DNA of 23,687 bases, taken from positions 1 through 23,687 of the IMG/VR virus record IMGVR_UViG_3300034374_012018; one strand, given 5' to 3'. Of the stretch, positions 15,625 to 21,145 are shown one piece after another. Under the pieces are notes generated by a model. It had not been told where the DNA came from and did no database searches. It saw nothing but the letters and a program-made list of their open reading frames with translations. The DNA is from a virus. Positions within the stretch are counted from its first letter, which is position 1; the number at the start of each line of letters is the position of its first letter. The translations under genes and the position numbers were made by a program.

Positions 15625-15653
15625 TTTATCAATTGAGCAATCGATTAGATAAA
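15625..15653 (+). promoter_or_regulatory. 5'-end mRNA hairpin with GCAA tetraloop (P2 leader)
   Basis: TTTATC-AATTGA pairs with TCGATT-A-GATAAA around a GCAA loop (GNRA type), with one bulged A. The related hairpin after P3 has AATTGA/TCAATT, so the single changed base (C to G opposite T) keeps a wobble pair. It would lie at the extreme 5' end of the transcript, a position where hairpins protect mRNA from decay. Pairing is visible; function is inferred. Confidence 0.6.
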
Positions 15654-15677
15654 TATAAACTTTAAAATGATAAAATT

Positions 15678-15857
15678 ATGAAAACTTTAAATGAAAAAAT
15701 CTCTTTAGTAAGACAAGAAATTAAAATTATTGATGAAAAACTTACTAAATTATATGAAGAAGGATTTAAAAAGAATCAAATCAGAATTGAAGATTTAGAA
15801 GCTAAACAAAATCTTCTTAAAGATGAAAGAGAAGAATTAATTTCTAAAACTATATAA
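15678..15857 (+). CDS. Small coiled-coil protein, 59 residues
   Basis: Starts MKTLNEKISLVRQEIKII and continues with regular Leu/Ile/Lys/Glu heptads over nearly its whole length, ending 'EREELISKTI'. It is the first gene after promoter P2. Its ATG overlaps (ATGA) the stop of a four-codon leader frame at 15667-15681, and its stop is two bases before the next ATG. No family is recognised; a single coiled coil of this size probably works as a partner or inhibitor bound to another protein. Confidence 0.65.
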   Translation: MKTLNEKISLVRQEIKIIDEKLTKLYEEGFKKNQIRIEDLEAKQNLLKDEREELISKTI

Positions 15858-15859
15858 TC

Positions 15860-16258
15860 ATGACAACTCAAGAAACACAATTAAAAGATAAAATTATGAA
15901 GGTATTTGATATAACAAAACAAGATTTTTATGATAAAGCTGATCTTGCAAGAAAAGGAGATTATTTATTTTATCAAAACTTATTAAATGGTTTTTTAATA
16001 GAAAATGAATTTTCAGATTTACGAGTAGGGCAAATTATAAAAACAATGTTAAATAGTTTTATGAATAATGGTAAATCTTCTATGAAATTAGAATGGTGCG
16101 TAAAAAAAGCACAAGGTCCAATAATGTTTGATGATGTTAAAGAAAGAATTTATTTTGGAGAAGATAAATATTCTGAATTTTTATTTTATAAAGAAACTGG
16201 TAAAACCGCTATTGATTTTATCAAATACATAAAAGGATCTAATTTTCTAAAACTTTAA
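15860..16258 (+). CDS. Unknown early protein, 132 residues
   Basis: A helical start ('KDKIMKVFDITKQDFYDKADLARKG', quoted in part as VFDITKQDFYDKADLARKG) is followed by 'FYQNLLNGFLIENEFSDLRVG' and a mixed C-terminal half with 'EWCVKKAQGPIMFDDVKERIYFG'. I do not recognise a family. It is the second gene of the P2 transcript, two bases after the previous stop, and its last codons overlap the start of a 31-base repeat that forms the next gene's leader. Confidence 0.65.
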   Translation: MTTQETQLKDKIMKVFDITKQDFYDKADLARKGDYLFYQNLLNGFLIENEFSDLRVGQIIKTMLNSFMNNGKSSMKLEWCVKKAQGPIMFDDVKERIYFGEDKYSEFLFYKETGKTAIDFIKYIKGSNFLKL

Positions 16259-16276
16259 ATTAATAAAACTATGAAA
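16246..16276 (+). repeat. 31-base leader repeat, copy 1
   Basis: Identical to 16905-16935. It spans the end of one gene, the module CTTTAAATTAATAAAACT and the ATG of the next. The two copies flank the gene at 16271-16909. Confidence 0.85.
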
Positions 16277-16909
16277 AAAGAAATAACAGAACAAACATTT
16301 TTAAATGATGTAAAAGATCATAAACTAGAAATAATTAATGATACTAACGATATTATATCTCTTAAATTTAAAAGACCGAATGAATGCTATTATCATTTTG
16401 AAATAACTACTTGGGAGAATCATCTTTGCATATCAGGAGATATGGGGACTTATGTTTTTAAAAGGGTTAAAAATATGTTTAATTTTTTTAGAATGGATGA
16501 TTACGATTTTAATTATGATAAAGAAAAAACTTTACAAATTAATCCTTATTATTGGCACCAAAAATTAGTTTCTCAAGATGTACATAGTCCAGCTATGGAA
16601 TTTTCAACTGATTTATTTCAAAATAGGATAAAAGAAATTTTAAATGATTATTGTAAAGAAAATGACATGGATGATGAATTTAAACAAAGCTGCCTTCAAG
16701 AAATGGAAGAAGATTTTTTATATTCTGATAATGAGCACGAAGCAAGAGAAGGGGTAGAAAGATTTAATAGTTACGATGAAAATATAGATGAATTTGCTAA
16801 ATTTTTAAAACAAGATTTTTGGGAAGAAGAATTTGAAGATTATTCTATTCATTTTATATGGTGCTTATATGCAATAGTATGGGGTATTAAACAATATGAT
16901 AATTTCTAA
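16271..16909 (+). CDS. Uncharacterised phage protein with GDMG motif, 212 residues
   Basis: The protein carries 'ITTWENHLCISGDMGTYVF' (residues 45-63) followed by 'VKNMFNFFR' and 'INPYYWHQKL' (90-99). I recognise this series (a 'TW-x-x-HL-x-I-x-GDMG' core, then 'MF-x-FF' and 'INP-x-YW') as a widespread phage and prophage family of unknown function. The C-terminal half is acidic and helical and ends in an aromatic-rich segment ('IHFIWCLYAIVWGIKQY'). It lies third in the P2 transcript and is bounded by two perfect 31-base repeats, suggesting it can move as a unit. No function is assigned. Confidence 0.7.
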   Translation: MKKEITEQTFLNDVKDHKLEIINDTNDIISLKFKRPNECYYHFEITTWENHLCISGDMGTYVFKRVKNMFNFFRMDDYDFNYDKEKTLQINPYYWHQKLVSQDVHSPAMEFSTDLFQNRIKEILNDYCKENDMDDEFKQSCLQEMEEDFLYSDNEHEAREGVERFNSYDENIDEFAKFLKQDFWEEEFEDYSIHFIWCLYAIVWGIKQYDNF

Positions 16910-16935
16910 AACTTTAAATTAATAAAACTATGAAA
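16905..16935 (+). repeat. 31-base leader repeat, copy 2
   Basis: Second exact copy of 16246-16276; here the stop codon of the upstream gene falls within the repeat at a different reading frame from copy 1. Confidence 0.85.
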
Positions 16936-17220
16936 CAATATCTAAACATTTTACAAGGTAAAAATATTAAAGAATACTTTACAACTCTTGATGAGGCTTT
17001 ACCTGAGGTAATTACTTCTGACAATAATATAAGATCAGATTATGTAGGCACTATTGAATTTATATTAAATGAAGATGGTACAAAAGAATTATCAATTATA
17101 GATAGAAATGAGTTTGCTAAAGAGGCTTTAGAACGAAATACTATAATTTTAATAGATGAGAAAAAAGCTCAAATTAAAAAATTACAACAAGAATTAAAGC
17201 AATTAGAAAAAGAGGTATGA
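16930..17220 (+). CDS. Unknown early protein, 96 residues, C-terminal coiled coil
   Basis: The N-terminal half is mixed ('MKQYLNILQGKNIKEYF', 'YVGTIEFILNEDGTKELSII'), and residues about 78-96 are a short Lys/Gln/Leu/Glu coiled coil ('EKKAQIKKLQQELKQLEKEV'). It starts from the second 31-base leader and ends in an ATGA overlap with the next gene. No family is recognised. Confidence 0.65.
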   Translation: MKQYLNILQGKNIKEYFTTLDEALPEVITSDNNIRSDYVGTIEFILNEDGTKELSIIDRNEFAKEALERNTIILIDEKKAQIKKLQQELKQLEKEV

Positions 17221-17480
17221 AAATAGGAAATTATAATAAACCGGTTAATCGTCAATTACAATATAAAACTAAAGAGAATATTTATAGCAGAATTAAAAAG
17301 AGTAGCAATTTTATTATAAATAAAGTTAAAACTGAAAATATTTATGGTTTTCAATTAATAACTGAATTATATAATATAGTAGATAATGATTTTAAAGATA
17401 TATCTGATAAAAAACAAGATATAATAATTATGAGATTATGGGATAATCTTGACAGAAATATAAATAAAAAATTAATGTAA
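17217..17480 (+). CDS. Unknown basic early protein, 87 residues
   Basis: A basic protein rich in Lys, Asn and Ile: 'NYNKPVNRQLQYKTKENIY' at the start and a helical C-terminal half ('FQLITELYNIVDNDFKDI', 'IIIMRLWDNLDRNINKKLM'). The ATG overlaps the stop of the previous gene (ATGA), with a GAGG just upstream that also encodes the previous protein. It is the last gene of the P2 transcript before promoter P3. Function unknown. Confidence 0.6.
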   Translation: MKIGNYNKPVNRQLQYKTKENIYSRIKKSSNFIINKVKTENIYGFQLITELYNIVDNDFKDISDKKQDIIIMRLWDNLDRNINKKLM

Positions 17481-17509
17481 AATATATTTTAAAATATGTA
17501 AATTAATTG

Positions 17510-17538
17510 TTTACTATTATATTTTTAAGATTTATAAT
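17510..17538 (+). promoter_or_regulatory. Rightward early promoter P3
   Basis: TTTACT (17510-17515), 17 bases, TATAAT (17533-17538). The upstream AT block and the downstream leader match those of P2, but the spacer (ATTATATTTTTAAGATT) differs from the one shared by P1, P2 and P4. Confidence 0.82.
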
Positions 17539-17543
17539 AGTAA

Positions 17544-17568
17544 TATCAATTGAGCAATCAATTAGATA
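17544..17568 (+). promoter_or_regulatory. 5'-end mRNA hairpin with GCAA tetraloop (P3 leader)
   Basis: TATC-AATTGA pairs with TCAATT-A-GATA around a GCAA loop, with the same bulged A as the P2 hairpin. Transcription should start near 17545, so the hairpin would cap the mRNA. Confidence 0.6.
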
Positions 17569-17594
17569 AATAAAAACTTTAAAATGATAAAACA

Positions 17595-17816
17595 ATGAAA
17601 ATTAAAAAATCTGTAAACTTAATGACTATAAAAGAAATTAAAGCAAAATTCTTAACTAATCAAATATTAGATATGATCGTAGAGTTTACAAATGCTGCTG
17701 AAAAAATAGAAGCTAAAATAAGACATTCTAATAATCAATTCTTTGCTGAAGTTCAAACCTCTCTTCTTAATATGGAAATATCAAAAATCCGCAAATTAGA
17801 ATCAATTGTAAATTAA
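17595..17816 (+). CDS. Unknown small helical protein, 73 residues
   Basis: Nearly all helix: 'MTIKEIKAKFLTNQILDMIV', 'AAEKIEAKIRHSNNQFFAEV', 'SLLNMEISKIRKLESIV'. It is the first gene after P3, and its ATG overlaps (ATGA) a four-codon leader frame at 17584-17598. No family is recognised. An internal Met at residue 10 is a less likely start, given the conserved leader at 17595. Confidence 0.6.
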   Translation: MKIKKSVNLMTIKEIKAKFLTNQILDMIVEFTNAAEKIEAKIRHSNNQFFAEVQTSLLNMEISKIRKLESIVN

Positions 17817-17823
17817 TAGAAAT

Positions 17824-18003
17824 ATGTCAATACCAGTTCAATTAGAAGCTAAAAGATTATTCGAAGAAAACGGAGAAAAAGCAATTGATATTGCTAACCG
17901 TAGAATTGAAAACTTTAAAAATCAGCATTCTAAAGAGAGTGATTTTTGGTATCAAGTATTGACAGAAATCGAAAGACTAATTGAAGAAATTAATAATAAG
18001 TAA
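17824..18003 (+). CDS. Small helical protein, 59 residues, alphaproteobacterial-type family
   Basis: The sequence 'EAKRLFEENGEKAIDIANRR' followed by 'SDFWYQVLTEIERLIEE' follows a pattern (A-x-x-L-x-x-x-x-G-x-x-A-x-x-x-A-x-x-R ... W-x-x-V-x-x-x-I-x-x-L) I associate with a common family of tiny alphaproteobacterial proteins of unknown role. It starts seven bases after the previous stop and ends at the edge of the second 82-base repeat region. The match is from memory and supports the host guess only weakly. Confidence 0.6.
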   Translation: MSIPVQLEAKRLFEENGEKAIDIANRRIENFKNQHSKESDFWYQVLTEIERLIEEINNK

Positions 18004-18008
18004 AATAA

Positions 18009-18090
18009 ATTTTAAAATATGTAAAATAATTGTTTACATTAAAGATTTAAGGATCTATAATATAAAAGTCAGTTAGACAAATAAAAACTT
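18009..18090 (+). repeat. 82-base perfect direct repeat, copy 2 (carries promoter P4)
   Basis: Identical to 15062-15143 (offset 2947). After it the copies differ only by single-base insertions over the next 15 bases. Confidence 0.85.
18033..18061 (+). promoter_or_regulatory. Rightward early promoter P4
   Basis: TTTACA (18033-18038), the common spacer, TATAAT (18056-18061). It is the only clear promoter before the 82-residue gene, the 180-residue gene and the nuclease gene, so all may be read from it. Confidence 0.85.
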
Positions 18091-18093
18091 AAA

Positions 18094-18342
18094 ATGATAA
18101 AAATTAAAATGACTAAATTTAATAAAACAGAAGAAATATTTTTAGAAAGAGTAGTTTTAACTTTAGTAAAAGAAAATAAAAAACCTACTTCAGAAAATAT
18201 AGAACAAGCTATTAAAAATATTTTAATAAGAGATAGAGAACTTTATAAACAAAAAGATAAAGTTTGTAAAGTTGTAGGCGGTATAGTATGGAATAAAATA
18301 CAGAAAAAAGAGATAGATAGAAAAACTTTAAATTCTATATAA
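18094..18342 (+). CDS. Unknown small early protein, 82 residues
   Basis: The protein starts MIKIKMTKFNKTEEIFL and is helical and basic ('IEQAIKNILIRDRELYKQ', 'IVWNKIQKKEIDRK'). Compared with P1, the mini-frame ATGATAAAAATTAAA is here in frame with the gene, so translation may start at 18094 or at the ATG at 18109, which matches the starts used after P1-P3. No family is recognised. Confidence 0.6.
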   Translation: MIKIKMTKFNKTEEIFLERVVLTLVKENKKPTSENIEQAIKNILIRDRELYKQKDKVCKVVGGIVWNKIQKKEIDRKTLNSI

Positions 18343-18359
18343 TAAGAACATAGTTTGAA

Positions 18360-18451
18360 TTTACAACTGACTAGATTTATTGACAAGCATTAGATTTTTA
18401 AAAGCAATAGAATCGAATAATAATTGTAAATGACGGCTCGGAAAGACGAGC
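18360..18451 (+). promoter_or_regulatory. Structured intercistronic region with repeated hairpin
   Basis: Positions 18343-18485 have no gene. ATTTACAA (18359-18366 region) pairs perfectly with TTGTAAAT (18424-18431 region), closing a long loop, and is followed by the hairpin GCTCG-GAAAGA-CGAGC (18436-18451), which recurs exactly at 21218-21233. No promoter boxes at proper spacing are found. An attenuator, processing site or protein-binding RNA element is possible. Confidence 0.45.
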
Positions 18452-18485
18452 AATAAAATTTTTAATAACTTAAAATATAAATAAA

Positions 18486-19028
18486 ATGTCTTTAGAAAAT
18501 GAAATTAAAAAGCTTAGAGAATCAATAGAATATTTAGGTAGTGCCGTGACAAATATGTTAGAACCTTATAATGGATTAGAATATAGTATTGATGAATTAA
18601 AACATGCTATTTTAGGCAAATTAGAAAAACCTGAATTTGTAGAAAACATAACTGATCCTAAAAAAACAAAAGCTAAAAAAGAAGTTGAGGTTATAATTAA
18701 GCCGGCTCCTAAAGCTGTTGAAATTCCTAGCGAGGTTAAAGAATTAAGTGTCGGTTATAAACCTCTTGAAGAAATTGCTCCAGTTGAAGAACAATCCAAA
18801 TCTATTGAAAAAGTAGAAATCAAAAAAGAAGAAGATGAAATTGAAATTTCTGAAACTGTTACTTATGATGATCTTCAAGAATTAGCTAAAGCTAAAATGA
18901 AACTTCCTAATATTGATAGAAATGATATTAAGAAAATTGTTAATGATATTAAGAAAGATGCTCAAATTTCAGATTTAAATACTGAAGAATTAGCAATCGC
19001 TTATGAAAACATTAATAAATTAGGATAA
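18486..19028 (+). CDS. Unknown acidic helical protein, 180 residues
   Basis: Residues 1-50 form a helical start ('LENEIKKLRESIEYLG'), residues about 55-120 are a Lys/Glu/Pro-rich linker, and residues about 124-180 form a compact helical domain ('VTYDDLQELAKAKMKLPNI' then 'LNTEELAIAYENINKLG'). A similar C-terminal helical domain occurs in phage proteins next to DUF2800/DUF2815 genes. It sits two bases before the nuclease gene. A role as an accessory to the nuclease or ssDNA-binding protein is plausible but not shown. Confidence 0.6.
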   Translation: MSLENEIKKLRESIEYLGSAVTNMLEPYNGLEYSIDELKHAILGKLEKPEFVENITDPKKTKAKKEVEVIIKPAPKAVEIPSEVKELSVGYKPLEEIAPVEEQSKSIEKVEIKKEEDEIEISETVTYDDLQELAKAKMKLPNIDRNDIKKIVNDIKKDAQISDLNTEELAIAYENINKLG

Positions 19029-19030
19029 TT

Positions 19031-20275
19031 ATGTCAGATACAAGACAAAAAGATCATGCTAAGTTATCGGCCTCCGGTTCAGTTAAATGGCTGAATTGTG
19101 CAGGCTCGATAGCTGCTGAAGAAGAATTCAATTTGGCTGAAAAAGCTAAATATGAATTAGCTTTAAAAGAAGGTAAAAATCCTGAAATAAAATCTAATGA
19201 ATATGCTGATTTAGGAACTTTAGCTCATGAATTAGCGGATATATGCCTTAAAAATAATCAAGATGCTATTGAGTGGGTAGATAGAGAAATTTCTTGCGAA
19301 TCAGACGGCAAAATTTTAAAGATTGTTGTTGATCAAGAAATGGCTAAATTTGTTCAAGTTTATCTTGATTATGTTTTAGCTCATGAAACTAATGATTCTC
19401 AATTATATACTGAAGAAAAAGTTGATTTTTCTAATATTGTTCCTGAAGGTTTTGGAACAATGGATAGTGGTATTTTAGATTATACAACCGGAATATTACA
19501 TATATTTGATTTAAAATATGGTATGACTCCAGTATTTGCTGAAGGTAATACTCAAGGGAGATTATATTGCATTGGTATGTATAATGAGTTAAAATTTTTA
19601 GGAGTAATTAAAAGTTTTAAAATTCATATTATTCAACCTAGAAAATTTTCAATTACTTCTGAAGAAGTATCTTTAGAAGAATTAATTGAGTTTAGTAAAG
19701 AAGCTAAAATAAAAGCTAAAGAAGCTTTAAAAGAAAATGCTAAAAGAACACCTGGAGAAAAACAATGCGAATGGTGCGACGTTAGATTTACTTGTGAAAC
19801 TTTAGCTGATTATTCCTATAATCTTATAAAAGATGATTTTGAAGATTTAGGAGCTAAAAATCTTAATAAATTACCTGAAGAAGCTATGGAAAAAATTAAT
19901 TCAATTTCTGATGAAAGAATCAAAGAGTTATTAGATAATAAGAAATTAATAGAGAAATTTCTTAAAAATATCGAAGAACATACTTTAGAAAGAATGCAAA
20001 AAGGTGAAAAAATACCAGGTTATAAATTAGTTAGAAAGAAATCTAATAGAACTTGGATAAATGAAGCTGAAACAGTATTAGTTGAAGAGTTAGGGGATAA
20101 AGCCTATACTCAAAAACTAATTGGAATTACCGCGGCCGAAAAACTTCTTGATAAAAAACAAATGGAAGAACTTACTTACAAACCTGAAGGCGGTATTGAA
20201 ATGGCTCCTGAAAAAGATAAAAGAGAAGCTGTTCAATGTGTTATTGATCAATTTGAGGATATTAAAAATGACTAA
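19031..20275 (+). CDS. DUF2800 Cas4/RecB-like nuclease
   Basis: The 414-residue protein opens with the DUF2800 hallmark 'HAKLSASGSVKWLNCAGS' (residues 9-26) and continues with 'LGTLAHELADIC' (61-72, His 66), 'GFGTMDSGILD' (140-150), 'LHIFDLKYGMTPV' (156-168, Asp 160 and Lys 162) and Gln 175, the order of motifs in a PD-(D/E)XK nuclease. Cys 23 plus Cys 246, 249 and 255 would bind an iron-sulfur cluster, as in Cas4 and AddB. It probably resects or processes phage DNA during replication or recombination; in related phages it is encoded beside DUF2815 and a DNA polymerase, as here. Its 3' end overlaps the next gene by 8 bases. Confidence 0.85.
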   Translation: MSDTRQKDHAKLSASGSVKWLNCAGSIAAEEEFNLAEKAKYELALKEGKNPEIKSNEYADLGTLAHELADICLKNNQDAIEWVDREISCESDGKILKIVVDQEMAKFVQVYLDYVLAHETNDSQLYTEEKVDFSNIVPEGFGTMDSGILDYTTGILHIFDLKYGMTPVFAEGNTQGRLYCIGMYNELKFLGVIKSFKIHIIQPRKFSITSEEVSLEELIEFSKEAKIKAKEALKENAKRTPGEKQCEWCDVRFTCETLADYSYNLIKDDFEDLGAKNLNKLPEEAMEKINSISDERIKELLDNKKLIEKFLKNIEEHTLERMQKGEKIPGYKLVRKKSNRTWINEAETVLVEELGDKAYTQKLIGITAAEKLLDKKQMEELTYKPEGGIEMAPEKDKREAVQCVIDQFEDIKND

Positions 20276-20489
20276 TATAATTCAAAAAGAAAGAGAATTT
20301 ATTAAGGGTGAAATCTGGTATCTTATGACTCAAGATAGTTATTATAATTTAGAATTTTATCCTGTTGAAATAATAGGTGAAAATAAAAATGATAGCGATA
20401 TTAGAGTTCAAGGTATAGATGGAATAATACATGTTTGCCCTTTATCTTTATTTAGAGATATAACTTTAAAAACTAATAGATATAAATAG
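20268..20489 (+). CDS. Unknown small protein, 73 residues
   Basis: Starts MTNIIQKEREFIKGEIWYLM at the ATG inside the end of the nuclease gene, preceded by GAGG nine bases upstream. The middle is beta-like ('YYNLEFYPVEIIGENKND', 'RVQGIDGIIHVCPLSLF'). A longer frame upstream exists but would overlap the nuclease extensively, so the short start is better. No family is recognised. Confidence 0.6.
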   Translation: MTNIIQKEREFIKGEIWYLMTQDSYYNLEFYPVEIIGENKNDSDIRVQGIDGIIHVCPLSLFRDITLKTNRYK

Positions 20490-20518
20490 AAATTTATTTT
20501 ATAAATATTAAATTTTAA

Positions 20519-20547
20519 TTTACATTTAAAATCTATATATTTATAAT
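20519..20547 (+). promoter_or_regulatory. Rightward promoter P6 (ssDNA-binding protein and polymerase)
   Basis: TTTACA (20519-20524), 17 bases, TATAAT (20542-20547). The spacer is unlike that of P1/P2/P4. Transcription should begin near 20554, inside the first strand of the pseudoknot-like element. Confidence 0.82.
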
Positions 20548-20551
20548 AAAT

Positions 20552-20591
20552 ATTGTTCAAGTGTGGCGATTTGAGCAATTACTTTTTGCCA
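20552..20591 (+). promoter_or_regulatory. Possible H-type pseudoknot at the 5' end of the ssDNA-binding protein mRNA
   Basis: Stem 1: ATTGTTCAA (20552-20560) pairs with TTGAGCAAT (20571-20579), eight Watson-Crick pairs and one wobble. Stem 2: loop bases TGGCGA (20564-20569) pair with TTGCCA (20586-20591), five Watson-Crick pairs and one wobble. Loop lengths are 3, 1 and 6 bases (8 if stem 1 begins at the predicted start of transcription), as expected for an H-type pseudoknot. An unstructured A/U-rich run leads to the ATG at 20622. Confidence 0.55.
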
Positions 20592-20621
20592 ATATAATTA
20601 TTAACTTAAAATTTAAATAAA

Positions 20622-21131
20622 ATGTCTAAAAAAATTAAAATCGAAAATGTAAGATTATCTTATCCAAATCTTTTTCAAAAAGGATTTTATGAAGGTAAAG
20701 AAAATAAGAAATACACAGCAACATTAGTTTTAGATAAATCTAATCCTAAGCATGTCGCTGCTAAAAAGCTTATTGACGAACAAATTGAAACTATCTATAA
20801 AGAAACTAAGACAAAAAGAATTGACTTCAAAGAAGACAAATTTTGTGTTAAAGAAGAATCAGCAGATTTTGAAAATTCTTGGTTAATTAAAGTAGGTAAT
20901 TCTAAACGTCCTACTATTATTGATAGAGATAAATCTCCATTAGCTGAAAGTGATGAAAAAATCTATGCAGGTTGCTATGTAAATGTAATTATAGATTTTT
21001 ATTATTATGATAAGCAATATGGTAAATTTATTTTATCTAACTTATATGGAGTTCAATTTTCTGAAGATGGTGAACCTTTTGGAACTGGCCCTGTAGATGT
21101 TACTGATGAATTTGATGATATTGATCTATAA
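20622..21131 (+). CDS. DUF2815 single-stranded DNA-binding protein
   Basis: The 169-residue protein follows DUF2815: 'KKIKIENVRLSYPNLFQKGF' at the start, 'KKYTATLVLDKSNPKHVAA', 'IYAGCYVNVIIDFYYYD', 'ILSNLYGVQF' and an acidic C-terminal tail ('DVTDEFDDIDL') like the tails of T7 gp2.5 and T4 gp32, which contact the replication machinery. DUF2815 proteins are OB-fold-type ssDNA-binding proteins of phage replication cassettes. It has its own promoter (P6) and a folded leader that may allow feedback on its own translation. Confidence 0.82.
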   Translation: MSKKIKIENVRLSYPNLFQKGFYEGKENKKYTATLVLDKSNPKHVAAKKLIDEQIETIYKETKTKRIDFKEDKFCVKEESADFENSWLIKVGNSKRPTIIDRDKSPLAESDEKIYAGCYVNVIIDFYYYDKQYGKFILSNLYGVQFSEDGEPFGTGPVDVTDEFDDIDL

Positions 21132-21145
21132 ATTATCAATAAAGA

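Noticed and set aside
18380-18408. TTGACA at 18380 and TTGACA at 21212 as promoters of the following genes
   Set aside because: Neither has a TATAAT-like box 16-18 bases downstream; the genes are more likely read from P4 and P6.
15008-20547. Bacteroidota host, suggested by AT-rich DNA and leaders without Shine-Dalgarno
   Set aside because: Promoters have TATAAT at the -10 place and not the TAnnTTTG box of that phylum.
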